Assembly: GCA_030684515.1 (NCBI GenBank)
Contig: JAUXVJ010000009.1
Coordinates: 1 to 64,000 of the forward strand
Source of the DNA: Actinomycetota bacterium
GTDB lineage: Bacteria > Actinomycetota > Actinomycetes > S36-B12
DNA length: 64,000 nt
Reading direction: 5' to 3'
The notes below the pieces were generated by a model. It made no database searches. It had not been told where the DNA came from and saw only the letters and a program-made list of their open reading frames with translations. A program made the translations under genes and the position numbers. Below, in pieces: positions 18,078 to 26,865 of this stretch. Within the stretch, counting starts at the first letter, position 1; every line of letters starts with the position of its first letter.

Positions 18078-19095
18078 GGTGGGCCTCACTTTCACTTAAC
18101 TGATGCAGCATTGGCGTGGCAGAACGAAGAAAGCGCATGGCGTCATTGAGATGCGTGCAGCCGAGTTCACTTCGCAAATGAGCTCGCACTCCCTCATCAA
18201 TTTGACTCACGGGTCGACCTTCAAGCAACCCGACGTGCGATGCCGCAAGCGGGCAGTCTCCCATCGGAAGGCTACGCGGCTCGGCCTTGGCGTCTGAGAG
18301 CAGGCCTTGGGCATCCAGGCTGGCGCGCACGACGTATTCGTGCAGAGCGCCGTCGAAGTCGTCACTGAGGTGGAGGGAATCACGGAACCACATGTGCAGA
18401 TCAGTCGTGCCATCACTGAGTGGCAGCACGTCAAGCAGCCGACGGCGCTGCATAGAGCCGGTCGCAAGATCATTCTCCCGATGCCAGTCAAGTTCGTCTG
18501 CAAGGAGTTGATCGATGATCGGGGCATGCGGCAGATCTCCAAGGATGCTCTCGCTGGAGGCCATGGCCGCGACACCACCGGCCATCCAGCCCGCACATGT
18601 GCCGACCTGGGGTGAATTGGCCAGCATGCCTGGGATCTGAGGCTCGGAGACGATGAAGCCGTAGCCGGCAATGTGCCGAAGACCAGACAAGTCATCGAGA
18701 AGTGAGCCGACGAGCGAGGAGTCGGCAATTGGCGGCTCCAGACGAGCAAGTTGCGCGCGAAAACCAGCGCCGATCGACATTCCGCGCAGATCCTCGGTGA
18801 GCGAGCGGGTGCCCGTCTCGTCGGTGACCTCCACGGATTCCAGGCTCCCCTTCTCGCCGACCTGAGCAACCAGTCGGCCAGTGCGGGTGCTCAGCAGTTG
18901 GCGATCTGCGCCAAAGGCAGCGTCGCGAGCAACACCCTCGACGGCAAAGCCCGACCATTGGGCTCCAGGCAGGGCGCTGAGGGTCGCGGTGCGACGAACG
19001 GAGTTGGGCTTGCGAGTCCACAGCTGCTCAAGAGGCGCAGTGATGCCGCGGGCAAGCGGAACTCCGACTGGATTGCTCACTGTTGTCCTGTCCAT
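18070..19095 (-). CDS. DUF2889 domain protein
   Basis: A 341-residue protein of no assigned reaction. Its C-terminal third carries the DUF2889 pattern LHMWFRDSL, then MGDCPLA, then GCTHLNDAMRFL, with conserved His and Cys residues that could bind a metal or form an active site. The N-terminal half includes a stretch VEVTDETGTRSL that fits the family's beta-rich region. There is no signal peptide or membrane segment. It is the first gene of the ten-gene minus-strand run and overlaps the first dehydrogenase gene, which ties it to acyl-CoA catabolism. Function unknown; assignment rests on pattern memory. Confidence 0.7.
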   Translation of the reverse strand: MDRTTVSNPVGVPLARGITAPLEQLWTRKPNSVRRTATLSALPGAQWSGFAVEGVARDAAFGADRQLLSTRTGRLVAQVGEKGSLESVEVTDETGTRSLTEDLRGMSIGAGFRAQLARLEPPIADSSLVGSLLDDLSGLRHIAGYGFIVSEPQIPGMLANSPQVGTCAGWMAGGVAAMASSESILGDLPHAPIIDQLLADELDWHRENDLATGSMQRRRLLDVLPLSDGTTDLHMWFRDSLHLSDDFDGALHEYVVRASLDAQGLLSDAKAEPRSLPMGDCPLAASHVGLLEGRPVSQIDEGVRAHLRSELGCTHLNDAMRFLRSATPMLHQLSESEAHHG

Positions 19096-19167
19096 GTGAA
19101 AGCACCTGATGGTTGCTTCAGGCGCTATTCAAGGTAGCAGTTGACCGTACTGATATCAGACAATTCA

Positions 19168-20382
19168 TCAGCTTGGGGCGCTCGTGCGGGTGTACCGAGG
19201 CAACACAAGTACGACCAGCACAACCAGGCCGATCATTGAGCACACGGCACCCGCACCAAAGACGGCGCGATACCCGCCAAATGCCGCTGCGAGGCCCACG
19301 ACCAGCCCGCCTATGCCTTGTGCGATGTCAAAGAACATCGTGAAGGTGGAGATCGCCGCAGGCCGGGTGCGGTCATCGACATTGCTCAACACCAGAGCCA
19401 TCAAGCCCGGGTACTGAAGCGCGATTCCAACAGCCAGGGGCACCATGGCCAAATACAAGCCAAGCCAGCCCGGAGTGATCGCCATAATTGCCAGGCCGAT
19501 GACGATGGACACCGTGGCCGAGATACCGGTGATGCGTGGCCCCACGCGATCGGGAACGCGACGACCAAAGAGCCGCACCGACAGCACAATGGCTGAGTAG
19601 AAGAAGAACAGCCACTGCACCTGGTAGTAGCCAAGCGTGGGTGCATACAGTGGCAGGAAGGCATTCATGCCAACCATTCCAACGATGCCGAGCGCGAGCA
19701 CGACGCCGGGCAGGATCGCTGGCAGGTAGAAAGCCGGCGGCTTGTTCTCCCCCTCGAGCAATGTCATGTCAGAGATACGAATATCTGACTTGCGCACCAT
19801 GATCACCGGTAGCGCACCAAAGAATGCAATGGCACCTGCCGCTCCGAAGGCAATTTCGTATCCAGCGGCGTTGTAGACCAGCTGACCCACAACCGGCCCG
19901 ATCGCCAAGCCGATATAGGGGGCAATCGAGAAGACGCTTGCAGCTTCCGCGCGACGAAACTCGCTGACCCAAGCCATGACCGCAGAAAGCATCGCCACCA
20001 TCAGTGCCGCCTGCGCTGCGCCAAGCAAGAGCCGAAGCACGATCAGCGTCGACACATTCGGCGCCAGCGGCATGAGCGCGGTGCTCATCGCGCCCAGCGT
20101 TGCTCCGGCCAAGACGACAGGAACAGCGCCGTATCGATTGATGCGCGGCGTGATCCATGGACGAACCAGAATTGCGGACACGGCTTGCACTGCAACGACA
20201 AGCCCGATTTCCACATCGGTTCCACCCAGTTCTTCGTGCACGAAGACCGGCAAGATCGGCAGAGTCATGCCAACACCCATGAAGAAGGCGAATGCGGCAA
20301 CCAGAATCAGGAAGAACTTCAATGTGACGAGTGGCTCGATCTGTTGTGCAGCTGTCGAGCGCGTGCGGATGCGCACAGTCAT
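19168..20382 (-). CDS. MFS transporter, second of tandem pair
   Basis: A 404-residue MFS protein with 12 predicted hydrophobic segments, opening with a long helix containing FFMGVGMTLPILPVF. It is clearly paralogous to the next gene upstream: both share the LPVFV-LGG-DV opening, the RPW-TP segment at the first cytoplasmic loop, and SVAPY/SIAPY followed by GIGP/AIGP and VGQ. Short spacing (16 bp) suggests a recent or retained tandem duplication co-transcribed with the CoA-transferase at 22815. Substrate unknown; export of an acidic intermediate or uptake of the starting acid are both possible. Confidence 0.88.
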   Translation of the reverse strand: MTVRIRTRSTAAQQIEPLVTLKFFLILVAAFAFFMGVGMTLPILPVFVHEELGGTDVEIGLVVAVQAVSAILVRPWITPRINRYGAVPVVLAGATLGAMSTALMPLAPNVSTLIVLRLLLGAAQAALMVAMLSAVMAWVSEFRRAEAASVFSIAPYIGLAIGPVVGQLVYNAAGYEIAFGAAGAIAFFGALPVIMVRKSDIRISDMTLLEGENKPPAFYLPAILPGVVLALGIVGMVGMNAFLPLYAPTLGYYQVQWLFFFYSAIVLSVRLFGRRVPDRVGPRITGISATVSIVIGLAIMAITPGWLGLYLAMVPLAVGIALQYPGLMALVLSNVDDRTRPAAISTFTMFFDIAQGIGGLVVGLAAAFGGYRAVFGAGAVCSMIGLVVLVVLVLPRYTRTSAPS

Positions 20383-20398
20383 ACTCCCAATTCGGGGT

Positions 20399-21592
20399 TC
20401 AGGCGATCACAGTGGCGCGAGCTTTTTTGCCAGCCTCGTACCTCGGGAGCACGATAGCGAGCATGATCATCAGGCCGATGAAGGCTGCGAAAGCCGAAGC
20501 AGCAAAGACAGATCGGTAACCGCCGACAGCTGCGACAACGCCCACAATGAGTCCGCCAAATCCCTGTGAGACATCGAAGAACAAAGTGAAGGTGGAAATC
20601 GCGACGGGACGATCCTGCTCGGACACATCATCAAGAGTCAGCGACAGCAGGCTCGGATACTGCAGAGCCTGCCCGAAGGCAAAGGGGATGATCGCCAGGT
20701 ACGCCCAGTAGGGGCCCATCGTGGTGGCCAGTCCGGCCATGCCGATGATCAAGGCCGAGGTGGCCAGGACACTGGTCTTTTTGGGTCCAATCCGATCAGG
20801 CAGCCGGCCGCCGACAGTGCGCACGAGCAAGACACCAACCGAAAGAATCAGGAAGCAGATCTGGATCTCAAGGCCGGGAATCTCCAGGGCAAACAGCGGC
20901 ATGAATGCGCCGAAGGACAGCATGCCCACAATGCCGAGGGCGATCACGATACCTGGCCAGACGGCAGGTCCGTAGAAGCGTTTGAGCCTGACCCCTTCGG
21001 CATCGGCAAGCGGGGCGATGGGCGCCGACTTGTAGAAGATCATCGGGACCACCCCAAGCATGGCGACACCGCCGGCGAGCAGGAAGGTGGGGACGTAGCC
21101 AAAGGCCTGGAAGATCGCCTGCCCCACGATTGGCCCGATGCCCATGCTCAAATACGGCGCGACCGAGAACAAACTGATCGCTTCGCCAGATCTGACAGGA
21201 GAAACCAGACCGGTGACCGCGGTCAAACCACCAATGAACAGCGCGGCCATGGCAGCCCCGAAGATCAATCGAAGGACGATCAGCCAGAACACATTGGGAA
21301 CGAAAGCGCTCAGACCGAATGAAAGTCCACTCGCGATCATCGATCCGATGAGAATCGGCTTGACTCCCCATGCATTGAATTTCGGAGTCAGCCACGGGCG
21401 AATGGCGATTGCTGCAATCGCCTGAACTGCAAAGACCACGCCGACCGCAACGTCGCTACCACCGAGATCGTCTTTGACAAATACTGGCAGGACCGGCGTG
21501 ATTATGCCGTTGCCAAGGAATACGCCGAAGGTACCCACCATCAGCAACACCAATTTGCCTGTGAGCAGGCGCTCACTTTTCAGTTCACTCAT
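20399..21592 (-). CDS. MFS transporter, first of tandem pair
   Basis: A 397-residue MFS protein with 12 hydrophobic segments and a GGRLPDRIGPKK loop matching the GRRVPDRVGPR loop of its downstream paralogue. The start ATG 21592 lies 8 bp after the CoA-transferase stop and is preceded by TAGGTG, so it is part of that operon. Both copies are full length with intact loops, so neither looks like a pseudogene. They may have diverged in substrate or act as a heteromeric pair; nothing in the sequence decides this. Confidence 0.88.
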   Translation of the reverse strand: MSELKSERLLTGKLVLLMVGTFGVFLGNGIITPVLPVFVKDDLGGSDVAVGVVFAVQAIAAIAIRPWLTPKFNAWGVKPILIGSMIASGLSFGLSAFVPNVFWLIVLRLIFGAAMAALFIGGLTAVTGLVSPVRSGEAISLFSVAPYLSMGIGPIVGQAIFQAFGYVPTFLLAGGVAMLGVVPMIFYKSAPIAPLADAEGVRLKRFYGPAVWPGIVIALGIVGMLSFGAFMPLFALEIPGLEIQICFLILSVGVLLVRTVGGRLPDRIGPKKTSVLATSALIIGMAGLATTMGPYWAYLAIIPFAFGQALQYPSLLSLTLDDVSEQDRPVAISTFTLFFDVSQGFGGLIVGVVAAVGGYRSVFAASAFAAFIGLMIMLAIVLPRYEAGKKARATVIA

Positions 21593-21600
21593 ATGTGCAC

Positions 21601-22815
21601 CTAGACGATCGCTCCCGCGGCGTGCAGTTCTGCAATGCGGGAAGCGTCGTATCCGGCGATATCGCGAAGGACCTCGTCAGTGTGCTGCCCGAAGTCAGGT
21701 GCCGGGTTGCATGGACCGGCATCCTCGTTGAACATCACTGGTGGCATGACGATTGGCTGCTGCCGACCGCCATATTCCGCGGTGCGGATCATTCCGTTGG
21801 CCTGGACTTGCACATCGTCTGGCATCTCTTCCACCGTTTGCACGGGAGCCCAGACGCCCTTGCTGTGCACGAGAATGGCCTTCCATTCGATAAGTGTCTT
21901 TGAGGCGAAGATGCCGTCCATGATGGCCATCAATTCAGCAGAGTTGGTCATGCGATCCATCGGGCTGGCAAACCGTGGGTCTGCCACCAGGTCCATCCGC
22001 TCGAGGTTCTCGCAGAGATTCACGAACTCAGCCTGATGATCTCCTAAGTGAAGCAGGCCCAGGAATCGGTCATCGGAAGTGCGGTACGTCGCACCGGACC
22101 ATTGACCCATTTCGCGTGGGATGTACTGACCCATCATTGAGTTAGGGCCATCGACGGCCTTGCCGATGATCGCCGGTGCATTGAACCAGGCAGCAGTTCC
22201 CAGCAGCGATGAGTCCACCACAACTGCCTCACCCGAACGCTCGCGCTTGAACAACGCAGCCGCGATTCCGCCGGCCAGCACGAGTCCTGACATGCCATCG
22301 CCATGACCGATCATTCCCGAGGGCGTCGTCGTCTGCGTCACGCTCATCACAGTGGCGGCAAGCGATCCGCGATGCCACCAGGTAGCGCCGTCGTATCCGC
22401 CTCGATGATTCTCGGGTCCAAGCGGTCCACCACCTGTGCCCTTGGCGTAGATGATGTTGGGATTGATAGCCCGCAGTTGATCGACATCAAAGCCAAGCTT
22501 GTTGCGCGTCTTGGGCAGGAAGCTTGTCAGGAACACATCCGATTCGCGCACGAGGGCATACAGCGCCTCACGAGCTTCCTCATTGGCCAGATCCAAGGCA
22601 ATGCCGCGCTTGCCACGGTTGTAGTGATTGAACATCCAATGAGCCTTGCCGGGCTCCAGGGTGCCGCCGCCGGCCAAGGTTCGCAACGGGTCCGGTGACT
22701 TGGCATTTTCGATGTGAATGACATCAGCGCCCCACTCGGCGAGCACGGCTCCAGCCGAAGGGCAGAACGCCCACATGGTCAGATCGAGAACGCGAATACC
22801 TTCGAGCATCTTCAT
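21601..22815 (-). CDS. CaiB/BaiF family CoA-transferase (class III)
   Basis: A 404-residue class III CoA-transferase. It opens with MLEGIRVLDLTMWAF, has GADVIHIEN in the Rossmann part, NRGKRGIALDL, and an expected catalytic Asp in GHGDGMSG near residue 175. Compared with the copy at 1422-2654 the overall plan is the same but the sequence is clearly divergent, so they are not a recent duplication. It heads an operon with two MFS transporters. That linkage suggests it activates an imported acid by CoA transfer. ATG 22815 has GAGG six bases upstream. Confidence 0.9.
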   Translation of the reverse strand: MKMLEGIRVLDLTMWAFCPSAGAVLAEWGADVIHIENAKSPDPLRTLAGGGTLEPGKAHWMFNHYNRGKRGIALDLANEEAREALYALVRESDVFLTSFLPKTRNKLGFDVDQLRAINPNIIYAKGTGGGPLGPENHRGGYDGATWWHRGSLAATVMSVTQTTTPSGMIGHGDGMSGLVLAGGIAAALFKRERSGEAVVVDSSLLGTAAWFNAPAIIGKAVDGPNSMMGQYIPREMGQWSGATYRTSDDRFLGLLHLGDHQAEFVNLCENLERMDLVADPRFASPMDRMTNSAELMAIMDGIFASKTLIEWKAILVHSKGVWAPVQTVEEMPDDVQVQANGMIRTAEYGGRQQPIVMPPVMFNEDAGPCNPAPDFGQHTDEVLRDIAGYDASRIAELHAAGAIV

Positions 22816-22930
22816 GAATACCTCGCATTAGAACGGCCGACGATCGGGCGCGGATATAGGAAAGTGCGAAATCACACGTGTTTTGCATCGTAGGTGCAAT
22901 CGTCAACCGATTTGAGGAAACCCGAAAAAC

Positions 22931-22967
22931 GTTGAAGGCCCAGGTGCATTGCACTTGGGCCTTCAAC
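22931..22967 (-). terminator. Intrinsic terminator of the Liv operon
   Basis: A 17-bp stem with one G-T pair (arms GTTGAAGGCCCA and its complement outside, GTGC/GCAC inside) and a 3-base loop. On the minus strand it is followed by GTTTTTC. It lies 26 bp beyond the livF stop, where a rho-independent terminator for the transporter operon is expected, and insulates the operon from the CoA-transferase gene downstream. Confidence 0.9.
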
Positions 22968-22992
22968 GCATCTTGAACAAGTATTGCGCGAA

Positions 22993-23709
22993 CTAGGCGG
23001 CATCTCCGCTGAGGAAACTACGCACGATGCTGTCAGCATTGCTGTCAGCAGGACCGTTCCAGACTTCATGACCGTGCACCATGAGCATGGCGCGATCAGC
23101 GAAGGACAGCGCGCGGTCGATGTACTGCTCGATGAGCACGATTGTTACGTTGTTCTTCACTCGGGCTGCAGCCAGAGCCGTGTAGATATCAGCGATAACA
23201 ATTGGCGCCAAGCCGAGCGAGAGCTCATCGACCACGAGCACGTCTGGCTCGGTGATCAGTGCCTTGGCAACTGCCAGCATCTGCTGCTCTCCACCTGAGA
23301 GGGTTCGTGCCTGCTGCTTGCGACGCTCGCCGAGGCGGGCGAACAACTGGTAGGCATTCTCCACAGCCAACTTCGGATCCTCGGCAAGCTTGCGCGCGCC
23401 GAGCATGAGGTTCTCCTCCACCGTGAGGGTGGGGAAGATGGCCCGGCCTTCAGGCAGGTAGGACAGTCCTCGTTGTGCAATGAGGTACGGGTCCAAGGAC
23501 GTGATGTCGTCACCGGCCATCGAAATGCTGCCGCTGGATGGTGGGAGCAGACCGGCAAGGGACTTGCCAATGCTGCTCTTTCCCGCACCGTTGGCGCCAA
23601 GGATGGTGAGACATTCGCCCTTGACGAGGGAGAAGGAAACATCTTCCACGGCAAGTGCATCGCCGTACTTGAGCGTGAGGTTCTTAACCTCAATCATCGC
23701 CTCTGACAT
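22993..23709 (-). CDS. livF: Liv-type ABC transporter ATP-binding protein (LivF)
   Basis: A 238-residue ABC ATPase with Walker A GANGAGKSS near residue 38, the signature LSGGEQQ and Walker B VLVVDELSLGLAP. The LSLGLAP variant is typical of LivF, the second ATPase of branched-chain amino acid type importers. It starts immediately after the livG stop (TAAATG junction), so the two ATPases are translated together. It powers uptake by the fused permease encoded upstream. In this setting the ligand may be an acid other than an amino acid. Confidence 0.93.
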   Translation of the reverse strand: MSEAMIEVKNLTLKYGDALAVEDVSFSLVKGECLTILGANGAGKSSIGKSLAGLLPPSSGSISMAGDDITSLDPYLIAQRGLSYLPEGRAIFPTLTVEENLMLGARKLAEDPKLAVENAYQLFARLGERRKQQARTLSGGEQQMLAVAKALITEPDVLVVDELSLGLAPIVIADIYTALAAARVKNNVTIVLIEQYIDRALSFADRAMLMVHGHEVWNGPADSNADSIVRSFLSGDAA

Positions 23710-24528
23710 TTACTCGTCCTCCGTAGTTCCAAGGTAAGCGGTCTGAACAGCCTTGCTTGCGCGCATTTCAGCTGGGGTGCCACTGTCGATCAGCTTGCCG
23801 AAGTCGAGCACGAAGACCTTGGTGCTGATGGCGAACACCAACTCCAGGTCATGCTCGACCAATACGACCGTGATGTTGCGCTCGCTGGCGAGCTGCTGAA
23901 TCAGACGACCCAGGTGCTCGGTCTCCGCGCGGTCCAGACCAGCCGATGGCTCGTCGAACAGCATGATCTCTGCACCCGTTGCCAGGCACAGCGCTACCTC
24001 CAGGAGACGGCGCTGACCAAGCGTCAGATCCGATGGACCCTTCTCCTTATCGCGACCAAGACCAAGCTCTTCGATGAGCTCATCAGCTGAATCAATCTCA
24101 GCCTTGGAGATACCTCGCGAGATGAACGGAATCAGATCCAGCAGGAAGCGACCAGACGTTGCAAGCTTGCCGGCACGAACCTGCTTGCCAGCCCGCGCAG
24201 CCAGAACAACATGCTGGCGAACCGTGAGTTCAGTGACCAACTGCGGTGACTGAAAGGTTCGAGCCATGTTCATGGCCGCACGCCGCTGAGCAGATGAATT
24301 ACTGACATCCACGTCGCCAATCAGGATGTTGCCCTGATTTTGGAAGAGCGTGCCTGAAATGCAGCCGAGCATGGTGCTCTTGCCTGCGCCGTTAGGGCCG
24401 ATCAATGCAGTGATCTCACCAGCCTTAGCGCTCATGCTGACGGCGTCAAGCGCCTGCACGCCACCGAAGCGGATGCTGACATTCTCTGCTCTCAGTGCTG
24501 GCGCAGCATTCATTGTTTCTGTCGACAT
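23710..24528 (-). CDS. livG: Liv-type ABC transporter ATP-binding protein (LivG)
   Basis: A 272-residue ABC ATPase with Walker A GPNGAGKST, a LivG-type insertion around ARTFQSPQLVTELTV, the signature LTLGQRRLLEVA and Walker B IMLFDEPSAGLD. The signature departs from LSGG, as is common in LivG proteins. ATG 24528 (MSTETMN) is chosen because the upstream frame overlaps the permease gene; the start lies 8 bp after the permease stop. Forms the ATPase heterodimer with LivF. Confidence 0.93.
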   Translation of the reverse strand: MSTETMNAAPALRAENVSIRFGGVQALDAVSMSAKAGEITALIGPNGAGKSTMLGCISGTLFQNQGNILIGDVDVSNSSAQRRAAMNMARTFQSPQLVTELTVRQHVVLAARAGKQVRAGKLATSGRFLLDLIPFISRGISKAEIDSADELIEELGLGRDKEKGPSDLTLGQRRLLEVALCLATGAEIMLFDEPSAGLDRAETEHLGRLIQQLASERNITVVLVEHDLELVFAISTKVFVLDFGKLIDSGTPAEMRASKAVQTAYLGTTEDE

Positions 24529-24535
24529 GGTGACG

Positions 24536-26554
24536 TCACACTCCTGCTGAAACGTTGGTCTTATTGGATTCATCTTCTTCATACGACGGCGAGTGCACGG
24601 TGCCGCCGCTTATCTTGATTGCCAGATGTCGGAATATCGCGCGCAAGTTCGGGTTGATGCCGATCGGGTCAACCACCATGTTGATGGCCACCAAACCGAA
24701 CAGCAGAATTGGGAGGTCAGCGAGTCGTTCTGGCAAGAACTCCGAGAAGATCGCCGGAGCCAACACGAGCGACGTACCGGCAGCCGCCAGACCACCCATA
24801 GAACTGGTGCCCTGGGCGACTGCCAATGCGAACCACACCAGACCGATGGTCATGATGAAGCCGTTCGGGAACGCGACCAACTGGAAGCTAGCGACCATCG
24901 ATCCGCCGATACCTGCGACTGCAGCACCGAGGGCGAAGACGCCTACGCGAGCAATGAAGATGTCGAAGCCAAGCGTTGCCGCACGAACGCGGCTGGCACG
25001 GATGGTGGCGAACACCAGACCAGTCGTCGAGCGACGCAGGGCCCACAGCACGAACATCACCGCAAACATGACGACCACACCAAACCAGTAGAAGGTCTTT
25101 GGCGTATCAAGAGTCAGCCCGAACAGCACCGGACGTCCAAATGGCAGACCCGATCCGAAATTTGAGAACTCATCACGGGTGTAGACCGCCTGATCAACCA
25201 GAAGCGCGAACGCAAAGGTCACGATTGCGGCGTACAGCGGCCCGAGATTCAGGCACAGCAATCCGACGACCGTGCCCGTGATACCGGCCACGATGCCACC
25301 GATGAGCATCGCCAACAGGATTGGCACTTCATTTGCTGCTCCGAACCAGGTGTCGTTGTTCACGACGTAGGCCGCCCCGATGACACCCAGACCAGCAAAA
25401 CTGATCTGGGAGAGGCTGATGATGCCTGCCTCACCTGTGACCAATCGGAAGGACAAGAAGATCACCGTGTAGCAGAAGCCAACCGCGATCAATCCTGTCC
25501 AGTACTCGTTGAAGAGAAGCGGGATGCCGACAAGCACGACAGCCAGAACTGCGTAGCCAACGTAGCGGTCCCAATGTCCCTTGGGGTTACGCATGATGTT
25601 GAGGTACTTCGACAGCGAGACCTCGTAGGCGTTGTTAACCGCAGCGACTTCGACCTTCTGCGAGTCGGCCTTGACGTCCTTCTGCTGGCTGTAGATCAGA
25701 ACTGCGCCAACCATGAAGAGGAAGGGCAGGCTTGGGCGAAGGGCGGTACCTAGGAGGCCGTCGCTTGGCAAGTACAGCACCAGAACTTCCTGAGTAACAC
25801 CCAAGACAAGCGCGCCAAAGAATGCGCGCCACAAGTGCGTGAACTTGCCGATGACTGCACCCGCCATAGACGCGGCGATCAGGTTGGCGAAACCGCCAGG
25901 GCTCAAGCCGACCTTCGGAAGCACCATCAGGCCCGCCAGACCGGCGATGCCGGTTCCGATGGCCCAAGTGGATGCAACAACGAACTTGGGGTTGGTGCCG
26001 GTGAGCACCGTCATGAGTTCGGAGTCAACCGAACCACGGGTGACCAGACCCGCCATCGTGCGGTTGAGGACGTAGTAGCCACCGAGCGCCACGATCGCTG
26101 CAGTCACGATGATGATGAACTGCTCATTGGAAACGTTCACATCGAAGATGCTGAAGATGACCGACGGCTCACCAACGGGGCCGTACACGAGGTAGACCGG
26201 ATCGTGGCCGAAGATCAAGGTCGTGACCGCAACGAGTGCGACCTGCAGACCGATCATGACGCCGACTTTGGTCAGCGGGGCCAGGTTTCCGAGCTTGCCC
26301 AGCAGCAGCCACCACAGGAACAGACCGAGCAGCGGTCCAATGATCAGCACCACGATGGCTGCTGAGAGCCAAAGGTTCCAACCAAGTCCGGTGTCGCTGT
26401 TACCCATGTAGTAGAAGCAGTAGGCCAAGAAGAAGGCCATGCCGCCTTGGGCGAAGTTGAAGACGCGGGACGCGTTATAGGTAATGACCAATGCCATGGC
26501 CGACATCGCATAAAGCGCGCCAACGGCAAGGCCAGCGATTGCAAAACTGAGCAC
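24536..26554 (-). CDS. Fused LivH-LivM branched-chain-type ABC permease
   Basis: A 672-residue membrane protein joining the two permeases of a Liv importer. The first half (about 1-290) is LivH-like, beginning with AIAGLAVGALYAMSAMALV. A cytoplasmic linker follows, containing QQKDVKADSQKVEVAA. The second half (about 340-650) is LivM-like, with GEAGIISLSQISFAGLG, the LivM hallmark near the EAA loop. Separate genes are the rule in enteric bacteria, while fusions are known in actinobacteria. GTG 26554 has AGGAGG well placed. It forms the translocation pore for the substrate delivered by the two binding proteins encoded upstream. Confidence 0.93.
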   Translation of the reverse strand: MLSFAIAGLAVGALYAMSAMALVITYNASRVFNFAQGGMAFFLAYCFYYMGNSDTGLGWNLWLSAAIVVLIIGPLLGLFLWWLLLGKLGNLAPLTKVGVMIGLQVALVAVTTLIFGHDPVYLVYGPVGEPSVIFSIFDVNVSNEQFIIIVTAAIVALGGYYVLNRTMAGLVTRGSVDSELMTVLTGTNPKFVVASTWAIGTGIAGLAGLMVLPKVGLSPGGFANLIAASMAGAVIGKFTHLWRAFFGALVLGVTQEVLVLYLPSDGLLGTALRPSLPFLFMVGAVLIYSQQKDVKADSQKVEVAAVNNAYEVSLSKYLNIMRNPKGHWDRYVGYAVLAVVLVGIPLLFNEYWTGLIAVGFCYTVIFLSFRLVTGEAGIISLSQISFAGLGVIGAAYVVNNDTWFGAANEVPILLAMLIGGIVAGITGTVVGLLCLNLGPLYAAIVTFAFALLVDQAVYTRDEFSNFGSGLPFGRPVLFGLTLDTPKTFYWFGVVVMFAVMFVLWALRRSTTGLVFATIRASRVRAATLGFDIFIARVGVFALGAAVAGIGGSMVASFQLVAFPNGFIMTIGLVWFALAVAQGTSSMGGLAAAGTSLVLAPAIFSEFLPERLADLPILLFGLVAINMVVDPIGINPNLRAIFRHLAIKISGGTVHSPSYEEDESNKTNVSAGV

Positions 26555-26865
26555 CTGGGGTCCTCCTGGTCAGGGCCGATCGAATCCGTCCTTGGCAGAT
26601 GCCAAAGGCGGAGAGTACGAGGTGGCAATCAGCAATTGGTGCGGCTGACCATGCCGTGCAAGGGAGGCTGACGGGTTGCGTCAAGGCTCCTTGAGGACAT
26701 CCAGCCGAGTGGCGCCGCGGTAGCGACGCCATTTGTCCGGATTTCCATCGAGATGTTGAGTCGCGAGCCTAGGGAGGGGGGAACAGCCCGTCAAGGGGAA
26801 TGGCGCAATTGAGTACACCTTTTTGTTCACGCATCCGTCGTGCCAAGTTTTCGCTCGCGTATTGC
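26555..26865 (-). promoter_or_regulatory. 311-bp gap between binding-protein and permease genes
   Basis: This stretch lies between the stop of the nearer binding-protein gene and the permease GTG. It holds the permease ribosome site (AGGAGG at about 26561-26567) and probably a promoter or processing signal. I found no ORF, no convincing hairpin and no recognisable repeat. Confidence 0.3.

Noticed and set aside
18078-18095. Six-codon N-terminal extension of the catalytic-type dehydrogenase (GTG 18095)
   Set aside because: ATG 18077 has a better-placed GTGAGG site and begins the conserved family sequence.
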